A DNA stretch of 11,148 nucleotides, taken from Terriglobus sp. (GTDB lineage: Bacteria; Acidobacteriota; Terriglobia; Terriglobales; Acidobacteriaceae). The notes beneath the pieces are model-generated. The model did no database searches. It saw only the letters and a program-made list of their open reading frames with translations, and was not told where the DNA came from. Location: assembly GCA_023265355.1 (NCBI GenBank), contig JAHFTZ010000032.1, positions 1 through 11,148 on the forward strand, in the 5' to 3' direction. The position numbers and the translations under genes were made by a program. Numbering within the stretch: position 1 is the stretch's first letter; each line of letters begins with the position of its first letter. This document shows positions 1 through 8,303 of this stretch, in pieces.

Positions 1-363
1 CAGCAGATAACGAGGCCCCTTATCATTCGCGGCATACTCCCGCGCCTGCTTGTCGGTCACGCTGGGAGCGCTGGTCGCAGTCTCTGCGGCCATAATGCCC
101 TGTGCTGCTAGAAAAGCCAGCGTTTTGCTCTTCGCGGTGGAGGCTGTCTCCAGCACGCTCGCATAGTCGTCTCCCGACGCGCTGACCGTCAGGCTCCAAA
201 TCGCAAGATCGCTCTTCACGCTTCTCTCCGCCAGGCCGCGTACCGACACGTAGCGGTCGCCCAGCTTCATGGCCTTGATCTGGCCGCCCAGCACCCAACC
301 CCCGAGAAGAAACGCCAGGAGAAGAAATCCACCCAGAATCACCGACTCACGCACGCGGTTCAT
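1..363 (-). CDS. SIMPL (DUF541) domain protein, 5' part, runs off left edge
   Basis: The reading frame opens at an ATG at 363 and stays open for 121 codons to the window edge, so the C-terminal part is missing. The start is well supported: a GGAGG ribosome binding site lies at 371-375, seven bases upstream. Residues 8-27 form a hydrophobic segment (ILGGFLLLAFLLGGWVLGG) that is probably a signal anchor. It is followed by YVSVRGLAERSVKSDLAIWSLTVSASG, the start of the SIMPL/DUF541 fold, where 'VRGLAE' and 'ADLAIW'-like strands are typical. Family members (E. coli YggE is the best known) are exported or periplasmic proteins linked to oxidative stress tolerance, but their biochemistry is not settled. 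The gene diverges from the gene at 449. The family call is good; the specific role is unknown. Confidence 0.82.
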   Translation of the reverse strand, partial: MNRVRESVILGGFLLLAFLLGGWVLGGQIKAMKLGDRYVSVRGLAERSVKSDLAIWSLTVSASGDDYASVLETASTAKSKTLAFLAAQGIMAAETATSAPSVTDKQAREYAANDKGPRYLL

Positions 364-382
364 GTCTAATCCTCCAAGAGGC

Positions 383-412
383 ATTCAACTCATGCGTATG
401 GATCCACGTCAA
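383..412 (-). promoter_or_regulatory. Possible promoter of the SIMPL gene
   Basis: On the minus strand TTGACG (412-407) is a 5/6 match to the -35 box and TTGAAT (388-383) a 4/6 match to the -10 box, with an 18-base spacer. Transcription would begin near 376, leaving a very short leader that still holds the GGAGG site. The match is only moderate, and the same bases carry a direct repeat described in the findings. Confidence 0.3.
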
Positions 413-448
413 CTCATTCCTCTTCCGCGACGTCCAATACAGGAAAGC

Positions 449-1900
449 ATGAAACGCCTCAGCTTCCTTTTCTTCCTTGCAACCCTTTCATCCCACGCGC
501 AGATGCACCGCGTCGCTCGCCCCGACTCCGTCACACGCGCCGTCGGTGTCTACGAGTGGACCGGCGATCTGGCCAAGCCCACCGCCGCGCGTCTCATACC
601 GATTACGCTCTTTCTCTCCGGCCACTTCGAAGACGCCGCGATCTATCTCAGCACCCCCGTTCCGCTCGCCATCCAAACCGGAACGGCCTACGAACTACAG
701 ACCGCGGGTGTCCGCAAGTCCTTTCTCGATATCTCGTATGCCCGCAACCTTAGGTCCGCAGTCGTAGAAGGCGCCACGACGTACGACGATGGCTGGTTCG
801 GTTACGGAAAATACCGGCCTCTGCCGAAGCCCAAGCCGTCCACGCAAAGTGCCGAGAACGGTCGCCCGGAGTTTGCCTCCCGCGTTTCTCTCGACGACGA
901 TGTGAAGGACAAAAAAGACAGAAAGTCCGACGATCCCGACCCGGAGCGTCCGACCCTGCAGCGACCCAACCCGAATACGACGGCAGGCAAGCAGAAGGCA
1001 CCCAAGGAGACCAGCGGTGTTTCCCAGGCACCGCCCGATCCGGACACCGATCCCGATCGTCCATCCCTCAAGCGCCACGCCTCCGCACCCGACGCCAGCA
1101 ACTCCACGGAGGGTGTTACCGCTGCCAAGGGACCTATCCTTGCCGACCCTGACCGCCCCGGCCTCCATCGCGGTCGCCCAACTGGCGCGACCGCAGGCGA
1201 ACTTCTGCCTCAGCTCAGCGGCCTTCCTCCCGATCTCCACCAGATGGTCGCCGTCTCCGACGCCGTGGACCGGCCCGAGCACGACTTCACCCACCACTTT
1301 TTAGCCGACGCTGACCGTGTGGCCATCATCGCCAAGATGCAGGCGATGGCCAAGGCCGTCCTTGCCAACCCGGCACTCGCCGCCCAGACAGCCAATCCGA
1401 CCGCAACACCCGACGGAAAGGCTCTCCCCGAGCCCGCACCGGCACCCGCAGCGCCCAAGGCAACAGCAGCACTCAAAACGACCGCATCGCGCCCCGGCGT
1501 CCGCAAGCGCCGCACGTCAGTACCCACCACACCCGCGGCGGGTACCACGCCGGATCTCCTCGACGGGCAGCTCTCGGCCTACGATCTCAGCTATAACAGC
1601 ACGCCGACCTACATCTTTACCGCTCACACGGCAGGCGCGGGAGCCGCCGCCATGTACGTAACGATCGTGGCGCAGCCGGACCTCGATGGAGGTCTGCAGC
1701 CCGTCATGCGCTCCTTTACCGACGGCGCGCACCTCGATCGTGTTCCGCGTCTGCGCTTCGTCGACGTCGTCGATGCCGAAGCCTCCAACCGCGCCAGCCT
1801 GCTCTTTGAACTCCGTGCCGCGCACTCCCGGCAGTTCGCGCTCTACCGCATCCTCGCTGGCCGGGCGGACCAGACTTTCCTTACAGGCTCCACGCAGTAA
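449..1900 (+). CDS. Secreted protein of unknown function with DP[DE]RPxLxR motifs and a Pro/Ala-rich linker
   Basis: I do not recognise a named family. The frame is open from an ATG at 269, but I place the start at 449: an AGGA lies just upstream (441-444), the product then begins with a signal peptide (MKRLSFLFFLATLSSHAQ), and the longer form would overlap the SIMPL gene and its promoter. The protein has 483 residues. Residues 22-122 look like a folded domain (VGVYEWTG..., ending DDGWFGYGKYRPLP). Residues 123-250 are a charged, proline-rich stretch with three copies of DP[DE]RPxLxR at 164-172, 201-209 and 233-241. Residues 310-370 are an Ala/Pro/Thr-rich linker. The C-terminal domain (about 371-476) carries RFVDVVDAEASNRASLLFEL, a Asp-rich strand pattern I associate with acidobacterial exported proteins. 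The next gene follows after 23 bases, so the two are probably cotranscribed. Location is likely periplasm or outer surface. Confidence 0.8.
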   Translation: MKRLSFLFFLATLSSHAQMHRVARPDSVTRAVGVYEWTGDLAKPTAARLIPITLFLSGHFEDAAIYLSTPVPLAIQTGTAYELQTAGVRKSFLDISYARNLRSAVVEGATTYDDGWFGYGKYRPLPKPKPSTQSAENGRPEFASRVSLDDDVKDKKDRKSDDPDPERPTLQRPNPNTTAGKQKAPKETSGVSQAPPDPDTDPDRPSLKRHASAPDASNSTEGVTAAKGPILADPDRPGLHRGRPTGATAGELLPQLSGLPPDLHQMVAVSDAVDRPEHDFTHHFLADADRVAIIAKMQAMAKAVLANPALAAQTANPTATPDGKALPEPAPAPAAPKATAALKTTASRPGVRKRRTSVPTTPAAGTTPDLLDGQLSAYDLSYNSTPTYIFTAHTAGAGAAAMYVTIVAQPDLDGGLQPVMRSFTDGAHLDRVPRLRFVDVVDAEASNRASLLFELRAAHSRQFALYRILAGRADQTFLTGSTQ

Positions 1901-1923
1901 ACGCCGGATGTAGACTTCAGAGC

Positions 1924-2451
1924 ATGTCCGTCGAGCCGCGCACTCCTCTCTTCAGCGATCCCGCCCCCACCCACGGACCTTCGAAACGACTGGTCCTTCT
2001 CGCCTGCGTTGCGGTCGCCATCGTCCTAGGTTCGCTGGCTGCAATCCATCTTCACAAGGACGGTCCCGCGCCGGTCCGGTCGGTCGCCCCGCTCGACGCG
2101 TATGCCTCCTCGCTCGCCTTTGAAAACATCACACTCTCCGAGGCAGGACACGGCACTGGAAGCAAGAGCATCTACGTCGACGGCCAGGTCAAGAACAACG
2201 GGAGCAAGACACTCACGGTCTTGACGGTGCAGGCGATCTTTCATGGGGCGGATGGCTCGAACGCGGCGCTCGAGACGCTGCCTCTCGCCCTGGTCCGCAG
2301 CCGCGAACCCTACGTCGATCTCCAACCCATCTCCGCAGCGCCCATCGCTCCGGGGGCGAGCGCGGACTTTCGCCTAATCTTCGAGGGTCTTCCAGAGACA
2401 TGGGACCAGCAGCCTCCCCAGATCCGCGCAGTCCATGCAGTAACCAAATAG
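1924..2451 (+). CDS. Membrane-anchored DUF2393/FxLYD-like protein
   Basis: The product has 175 residues. A short cytoplasmic proline-rich tail (1-20) and basic KR at 21-22 precede one transmembrane helix (about 23-41, LVLLACVAVAIVLGSLAAI), which leads into a periplasmic domain. That domain contains SIYVDGQVKNNGSKTLTVLTVQAIFH (82-107) and an AAPIAPGASADFRLIFEGLP segment (138-157). A strand with 'G.V.N.G...' followed later by 'l.pg...F...f' is the layout of FxLYD and DUF2393 domains, immunoglobulin-like modules of unknown function. I recall close relatives in Acidobacteriota annotated as DUF2393. The gene lies 23 bases after the secreted-protein gene and probably shares its mRNA. The ribosome binding site is weak (CAGAG). 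The gene is convincing; the domain name is a recollection, not a search result. Confidence 0.78.
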   Translation: MSVEPRTPLFSDPAPTHGPSKRLVLLACVAVAIVLGSLAAIHLHKDGPAPVRSVAPLDAYASSLAFENITLSEAGHGTGSKSIYVDGQVKNNGSKTLTVLTVQAIFHGADGSNAALETLPLALVRSREPYVDLQPISAAPIAPGASADFRLIFEGLPETWDQQPPQIRAVHAVTK

Positions 2452-2653
2452 GAACGAAGCGGCACTTTTGTCCGGGGCACCCAGAAGAATCTTCCCGGCC
2501 TGACGAGGAGCCCGCGAGCACCCTTTTTTCACGAAAATAACTCCTTTGTTTCTCGTTAGATAAGATTCATCCGCTTTGGCATGTCGGGTGCAATAACTCT
2601 TTTCGAGAAGCACTGTCCGCAAGATTGCGCGACTGTTCATGAAGGAGCAAACA
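2452..2653. other. Intergenic leader region before the OmpA-like gene
   Basis: These 202 bases hold no convincing gene. A run of six T (2524-2529) follows a GC-rich stretch, but I could not pair a clear stem in front of it. A possible -10 box TAAGAT (2561-2566) has only a poor -35 partner. If it is used, the ompA-like gene has a leader of roughly 80 bases. An excellent AAGGAG (2642-2647) sits six bases before the ATG at 2654. Confidence 0.4.
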
Positions 2654-3535
2654 ATGAATTTCAAGAAAACAGCTCTCACCTCTGCCCTTGTTTTAGGTGC
2701 TGCAGTTACTGGAACCGCCTTCGGTCAGACTACTGCGCAGGATGACGCCGCCGCCGCTACCCAGCAACAGCCGAAGACCGTGCAGCCCGGCACTGCGGAC
2801 AACTCGACCTACGCTACCGGTAAGCCCCTTGAGACGCAGTCCAAGGAAGGCTTCTGGGGCCACATGAATCCCTTCGCCCGCAAGAAGTGGGTAAAGCGCC
2901 AGACGGATCCGATCAAGGATCGCGTGAATGAACTGGATGAAGTGCAGGCCAAGAACGCGAATGACATTCGCGATGTGGACTCCCGTGCGACGAATGGCAT
3001 CAATCAGGCCAAGACGGCAGCGCAGCTGGCTGACCAACACGCCCAGGACGCCAGCAACCGTGCCGACTCCGCAAACAATGTAGCCACGAACGCGAGTGGA
3101 AAAGCGACGGCGCTGCACGGAACGGTCAGCAATCTGGATCAATACGAAACAGTCTCCGCTAAGTCCCTTCCCTTCGTTGCAGGCCGTACTACTCTGACCA
3201 AGAAGACCAAGGGTGAGCTCGACGCCGTAGCTGAGAGCCTCGCAAACGAGAAGGGCTACATCATCGAGGTACAGGGCTACTCCCGCGCTGGCGTTCCCCA
3301 GTCGCAGGCCATGGCCGACTCGGTGGTTCGCTACCTCGTTGCCGAGCACCAGGTGCCGATCTATCGCATCTACAAGACTGGCCTTGGCAAAACGAAGTCC
3401 ATCGCTGTCGACGGTGAGCGTCCTCTGAGCAATGGTGTTCGCGTGACCCTGCTGCACAACAGTCTGGCTTCACTCGACGGCCAGAACGGTCAGGTTTCAT
3501 CCAGCGCCTCAAACATTCCCCCTGCAACGAACTAA
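2654..3535 (+). CDS. OmpA-like exported protein with coiled-coil stalk and divergent C-terminal domain
   Basis: The start is set at 2654 rather than the in-frame ATG at 2639, because AAGGAG at 2642-2647 is ideally spaced for 2654 and overlaps the upstream codons. The product has 293 residues. It has a signal peptide (1-25, ending GTAFGQ), a Gln/Ala-rich low-complexity segment (26-60), and a KEGFWGHMNPFARKKW segment (64-79). A long Ala/Asp/Asn-rich helical region follows (about 85-165), probably a coiled coil of the kind seen in Lpp- and tail-fibre-like stalks. The C-terminal domain (about 166-267) has the OmpA order: strand, helix, VQGYSRAG, helix MADSVVRYLVAEHQVP, YRIYKTGLGK and NGVRVTLL. 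The usual GHTD and LSxxRA peptidoglycan-binding motifs are replaced by GYSR and SQAMA, so classic binding to diaminopimelate is doubtful. It has its own terminator. Outer membrane or periplasm is the likely location. Confidence 0.85.
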   Translation: MNFKKTALTSALVLGAAVTGTAFGQTTAQDDAAAATQQQPKTVQPGTADNSTYATGKPLETQSKEGFWGHMNPFARKKWVKRQTDPIKDRVNELDEVQAKNANDIRDVDSRATNGINQAKTAAQLADQHAQDASNRADSANNVATNASGKATALHGTVSNLDQYETVSAKSLPFVAGRTTLTKKTKGELDAVAESLANEKGYIIEVQGYSRAGVPQSQAMADSVVRYLVAEHQVPIYRIYKTGLGKTKSIAVDGERPLSNGVRVTLLHNSLASLDGQNGQVSSSASNIPPATN

Positions 3536-3617
3536 CGGAAGCAGGCATCAAGGTTGGAAGACGTGCTGAAAGCATGCTTCCATCAAACTCTCCTAACAGA
3601 GAGAACCAAGGCAGATT

Positions 3618-3646
3618 GGCCCTCCTAGCGGAGGGCCGTTTTTTTT
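3618..3646 (+). terminator. Intrinsic terminator of the OmpA-like gene
   Basis: GGCCCTCC (3618-3625) pairs perfectly with GGAGGGCC (3630-3637) around a TAGC loop, followed by G and eight T (3639-3646). This is a textbook factor-independent terminator, 83 bases past the stop codon. A smaller imperfect hairpin, GGAAG...CTTCC with an inner GTGCT/AGCAT pairing, lies at 3556-3581 between stop codon and terminator. Confidence 0.93.
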
Positions 3647-3698
3647 CTGCGCGGACGGCGGGACGCTTCGCGCGGCTCTCCCAAATTTCTCTGTCGTC

Positions 3699-3780
3699 CC
3701 GTAGCGTAGCGACAGGATCTGCGTTTCAGTCGAGCAGACAATCCGGGTGCCCCATACATCGCGCCCTTGCGATGTGTGGG
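3699..3780. repeat. REP-like intergenic element with a 12-bp hairpin
   Basis: This stretch joins two parts. The first (3699-3745) reads GTAGCGTAGCGACAGGATCT, then a TTT-containing segment and CAGACAATCC. The second is GGGTGC followed by CCCATACATCGC (3751-3762) pairing with GCGATGTGTGGG (3769-3780) around a six-base loop, 12 pairs with one G-T. The sequence is typical of short dispersed intergenic repeats that I recall from Acidobacteria genomes. A second, degenerate relative of the first part lies at 8251-8286. The hairpin abuts the kdsA stop codon and might also act in 3' end formation, though no T run follows it on the minus strand. Confidence 0.5.
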
Positions 3781-4626
3781 TTATGCGCGAAGCGCATCCT
3801 GGTCAGCTACAGCCGCATGCACCCGCAACAACTGCTCCAGCACACCCTTGAGCTTTTCCAGGTGCAGGGCATTCGCTCCATCGCTCTTCGCACATGCGGG
3901 ATTGTCATGCACCTCAAGAAACAGGCCATCCACACCTGCGGCCACGGCAGCGCGCGCCAGCACGGGGATAAACTCCGGCTGTCCGCCGCTCACTCCACCT
4001 GCGGAAGAGGGGGTCTGCACAGAGTGTGTGCCATCGAAGATCACCGGAGCAAAGCCGCGCATGATCGGCAGCGAACGCATATCGACGACGAGATTGTTGT
4101 ACCCAAAGCTCGCTCCACGCTCCGTTAGACAGACACGCGCGTTTCCGCTCTCGTGTACTTTTTCGACGGCATGCTTCATATCGTTCGGAGCAACGAACTG
4201 TCCCTTCTTCACATTCACAGCGCGCCCGGTCTCCGCCGCTGCAATCAGCAGATCGGTCTGGCGACAGAGGAACGCTGGAATCTGTAGCATCGCTTCGACA
4301 TCGCCGAGAGCCTCATGCAGGCGCACACAGTCTTCCGCCGAATGAACGTCAGTGAGAACTGGTAGACCCGTCTCTTTTGCAACAGCGCGAAGAATGCGCG
4401 CGCCCTCGATCAAGCCCGGCCCGCGAAAGCTTTTGATGGAGGTTCGATTGGCTTTGTCATAGCTGGCTTTGAAAATGTAAGGCACCTTCAGCTCGCTCGT
4501 GATCTGCGCAATCGCCGCCGCCATCTTCTGCGCATGCTCTTCGCTTTCGATCACGCACGGTCCCGCAATCAGAAACAGCTTGCCGCTACCTACCTCGATA
4601 TTTCCTACATGAAACGGCACTGCCAT
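3781..4626 (-). CDS. kdsA: 3-deoxy-8-phosphooctulonate synthase (KDO-8-P synthase)
   Basis: The enzyme condenses phosphoenolpyruvate and arabinose 5-phosphate into Kdo 8-phosphate, the precursor of the Kdo sugar of lipopolysaccharide, in the cytoplasm. With the start at 4626 the protein has 281 residues, the normal family length. The family signatures are all present: LFLIAGPCVIES (17-28), FKASYDKANRTS (52-63), RGPGL (68-72), LTDVHS (91-96), QIPAFLCRQTDLL (115-127), KKGQFVAP (140-147), ERGASFGYNNLVVDMRSLP (169-187), FDGTHSVQ (197-204) and FLEVHDNP (236-243). Cys24, His201, Glu238 and Asp249 match the metal ligands of the metal-dependent class; the metal-free class has Asn in place of the Cys. 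A GGAGG lies ten bases before the ATG at 4626. An ATG at 4653 with AGAGG in front is a possible alternative, adding nine residues. The frame extends upstream to 4767, but that part covers intergenic hairpin sequence. It lies downstream of the DUF4230 gene on the same strand. Confidence 0.96.
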   Translation of the reverse strand: MAVPFHVGNIEVGSGKLFLIAGPCVIESEEHAQKMAAAIAQITSELKVPYIFKASYDKANRTSIKSFRGPGLIEGARILRAVAKETGLPVLTDVHSAEDCVRLHEALGDVEAMLQIPAFLCRQTDLLIAAAETGRAVNVKKGQFVAPNDMKHAVEKVHESGNARVCLTERGASFGYNNLVVDMRSLPIMRGFAPVIFDGTHSVQTPSSAGGVSGGQPEFIPVLARAAVAAGVDGLFLEVHDNPACAKSDGANALHLEKLKGVLEQLLRVHAAVADQDALRA

Positions 4627-4704
4627 GATGGGATCGCCTCCAGCCATATCCATGGTACCTCTACGCCCCCATCTGTCTGACCACGGCAAGTCAACTGTGC
4701 CCAT

Positions 4705-4733
4705 TTCTTTCGCGCGTTCTGTACGCGAAAGAA
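4705..4733. repeat. 10-bp perfect inverted repeat between the DUF4230 gene and kdsA
   Basis: TTCTTTCGCG (4705-4714) is the exact reverse complement of CGCGAAAGAA (4724-4733), with a nine-base loop. It sits in the 162-base gap upstream of kdsA. No T run follows on the minus strand, so it is a weak candidate terminator; an mRNA processing hairpin, attenuator or operator are equally possible. Confidence 0.6.
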
Positions 4734-4788
4734 TGCAGTAGCGCAAAGCGCATAAACAAGATCTCAAGGGAGCCTATAAAGAGGACGT

Positions 4789-5493
4789 CTAACGCACCGT
4801 CACCGAATCAAACCCCAACCCACTGAGAAGCGACTGAATATTCGCACGAGCATTTGTCCGTGCCGTATCCAGAATCCCGTCACTGATCGCTGCCTTCTGA
4901 ATTTGGTCTTCCGCAAGTTTGCGCGTTTCGCTTTCAAGATTCGTATCCTGTGGCACGAGCATCCCGGTCGTGCGTGCGTAGACGCGTGTCTTCGAGCTAT
5001 CGAGCTTCGTCAGAAAGATCTCCGATGCGGGAAGATCTACCGTCACGGCTTTGCCATTCACATGCACGCCATCCGGGCTCAGCTTCGAAAGATCCACGCC
5101 TGCGACGGTCTGCCCATGGGCGACGAGCAGAAGCCGGTCGCCAAAGAGAAGATCCGGCAGCACAGCATTATCGCGCCTGCCCTCAACGACGGTATCCATG
5201 GAGTAGGTCACCGTCTCCGGCTTGTTCAGCTTCTGGATGCGCTCCACGACGGCGGGGGCGGAGCTATCGAAGGAGACATTGCGTCCGAGCACCAGCGCCG
5301 CAATCTTTGCGAGGGGACCGCCACCCGTCGCAGCGCGCAAAAAGAGAAACGTCATGGCGATGCCCAAAACGAAGATCAACACCACCGCGAAGAACTTTAC
5401 CCCCAGGAAGCTGCGATTCGCTCTGGCTTCCTCTTCGCGTGTCCGCAGACGCTCTTCGTGCCGCACTTCCTTCTGTATCTCGCGCTCGTCCAT
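4789..5493 (-). CDS. DUF4230 domain membrane protein
   Basis: I place the start at 5493, where AGGA lies suitably upstream; the frame also has an ATG at 5505 that adds MRKP and has no good ribosome binding site. The 234-residue product begins with a highly charged, Glu/Arg-rich helix (2-26, DEREIQKEVRHEERL...), then one transmembrane segment (about 32-53). The outer part holds the DUF4230 domain (about 80-234), recognisable from VVERIQKLNKPETVTYSMD (82-100), GDRLLLVAHGQTVAGVDLS (118-136), VDLPASEIF (152-160), TRVYARTTGML (169-179) and the closing ARTNARANIQSLLSGLGF (211-228). The function of DUF4230 proteins is unknown. It diverges from the RcnB-like gene and lies 162 bases upstream of kdsA on the same strand. 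Confidence 0.88.
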   Translation of the reverse strand: MDEREIQKEVRHEERLRTREEEARANRSFLGVKFFAVVLIFVLGIAMTFLFLRAATGGGPLAKIAALVLGRNVSFDSSAPAVVERIQKLNKPETVTYSMDTVVEGRRDNAVLPDLLFGDRLLLVAHGQTVAGVDLSKLSPDGVHVNGKAVTVDLPASEIFLTKLDSSKTRVYARTTGMLVPQDTNLESETRKLAEDQIQKAAISDGILDTARTNARANIQSLLSGLGFDSVTVR

Positions 5494-5617
5494 GGGTTTC
5501 CTCATCTGACTTTGATGCAGCTTCTACTATTTGTGCCTGTCGGAAGGCTACGCGGGCACGCTCAGCATCTCATGCCCAGAAGCATATTCAGAGATTACGT
5601 TTCTGCAAGGGAGAACC

Positions 5618-6052
5618 ATGAAGATTCGCATCGCAAAATTTGCACTGGCCGCAGCCATCGCAACGCTGGGTATCACAGGTGCAAGTGCACAGGGACATGA
5701 CGATCACGGGCACGACCAGGGCCACGGACAACCGAACGGTCGCGGACCCCAGAATAATCAGGGCAATCAAAATAACTTCCATTTCAACGATCAGGCGCGC
5801 CAGCAGTTCCAGCAGCACTACAAAAGCGACGTCAACAGATACCAAAGCCATCCCGACCAGCGTCGCCGTCCGAACTTCTCCGCAGGCCAGCAGATTCCTC
5901 GTGGATATGCCATCCGCTCGGTGCCTCGCTCCTACTATGGAAACGTTCCTCCTCCCCGGGGATACCAGTACGGCTACTACAACGGATACGTCGTTGCGTA
6001 TAACCCCACGACGCGGATCATCGCAGACGTGCTCGATCTCGTCAGCCGCTAA
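5618..6052 (+). CDS. RcnB-like small secreted protein with His-rich N terminus
   Basis: The start at 5618 is chosen over the in-frame ATG at 5531 because AAGGGAG (5607-5613) is well placed and the product then opens with a clean signal peptide (MKIRIAKFALAAAIATLGITGASAQ). The mature protein is about 119 residues. It starts with a His/Asp/Gly-rich stretch (26-37, GHDDHGHDQGHG), followed by an Asn/Gln-rich segment (40-67). The C-terminal part (about 90-144) has QQIPRGYAIRSVP, VPPPRGYQYGYYNGYVVAYN and RIIADVLDLV, which match the order of the RcnB fold (PPRGY, Y/W-rich strands, then a final hydrophobic segment). E. coli RcnB is a periplasmic protein in nickel and cobalt homeostasis. Metal binding here is inferred from the histidines only. 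A strong terminator follows directly. Confidence 0.82.
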   Translation: MKIRIAKFALAAAIATLGITGASAQGHDDHGHDQGHGQPNGRGPQNNQGNQNNFHFNDQARQQFQQHYKSDVNRYQSHPDQRRRPNFSAGQQIPRGYAIRSVPRSYYGNVPPPRGYQYGYYNGYVVAYNPTTRIIADVLDLVSR

Positions 6053-6069
6053 ACCGATTCGATATTCAG

Positions 6070-6108
6070 CAACAACGCCGCTGCCTTCTGAAGGCAGCGG
6101 CGTTGTTG
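6070..6108 (+). terminator. Intrinsic terminator after the RcnB-like gene
   Basis: CAACAACGCCGCTGCCTT (6070-6087) is perfectly complementary to AAGGCAGCGGCGTTGTTG (6091-6108): 18 pairs with a three-base loop, 17 bases past the stop codon. The downstream T content (GTTGTTGTG) is interrupted rather than a pure T run, but the stem is very stable. Confidence 0.82.
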
Positions 6109-6151
6109 TGTGGAGTGCCGATCAAGTTATCCTTCTTCAGAGGTCTTCTGC

Positions 6152-8229
<2,078 letters not shown>

Positions 8230-8250
8230 CTAAGTTCTTCCTGGCTCTTC

Positions 8251-8286
8251 TGCGTAGCGAAGAATCCGATTTTGCTCAGACAATCG
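8251..8286. repeat. Degenerate copy of the intergenic repeat-like sequence
   Basis: TGCGTAGCGAAGAATCC followed by TTTGCTCAGACAATC resembles the first part of the element at 3699-3745: both have GTAGCGA, then AG(A/G)ATC, a TTT stretch and CAGACAATC in the same order. It lies in the gap between the glycosyltransferase and pyrG. Two partial copies in 11 kb suggest a dispersed family, but the similarity is short and may be partly by chance. Confidence 0.35.
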
Positions 8287-8303
8287 CCACCGGCCTGGCA
8301 GCT

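Noticed and set aside
269..448. N-terminal extension of the secreted-protein gene to an ATG at 269
   Set aside because: It would overlap the start, ribosome binding site and promoter of the divergent SIMPL gene, is Arg/Pro-rich with no family features, and puts the clear signal peptide inside the protein.
2516..2591. GCACCC (before a T run) and a distant GGGTGC as a long-range stem in the ompA-like leader
   Set aside because: Six pairs across about 60 bases is too weak to call, and no ordered riboswitch-like structure could be built around it.
2693..3457. 254-codon open frame on the minus strand opposite the OmpA-like gene
   Set aside because: It lies fully antisense to a well supported gene, has no ribosome binding site or recognisable domain, and is explained by codon bias of the real gene.
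3574..4128. 184-codon plus-strand frame after the OmpA-like gene
   Set aside because: It runs through the terminator and the repeat-like hairpin and then antisense into kdsA; no domain or start signal supports it.
4627..4767. N-terminal extension of kdsA to an ATG at 4767
   Set aside because: The added residues fall outside the family, and the DNA contains an intergenic inverted repeat; the family-length protein starts at 4626 or possibly 4653.
4903..5700. 265-codon plus-strand frame across the DUF4230 gene
   Set aside because: Antisense shadow of a clear DUF4230 gene and of the divergent promoter region, with low-quality protein sequence.
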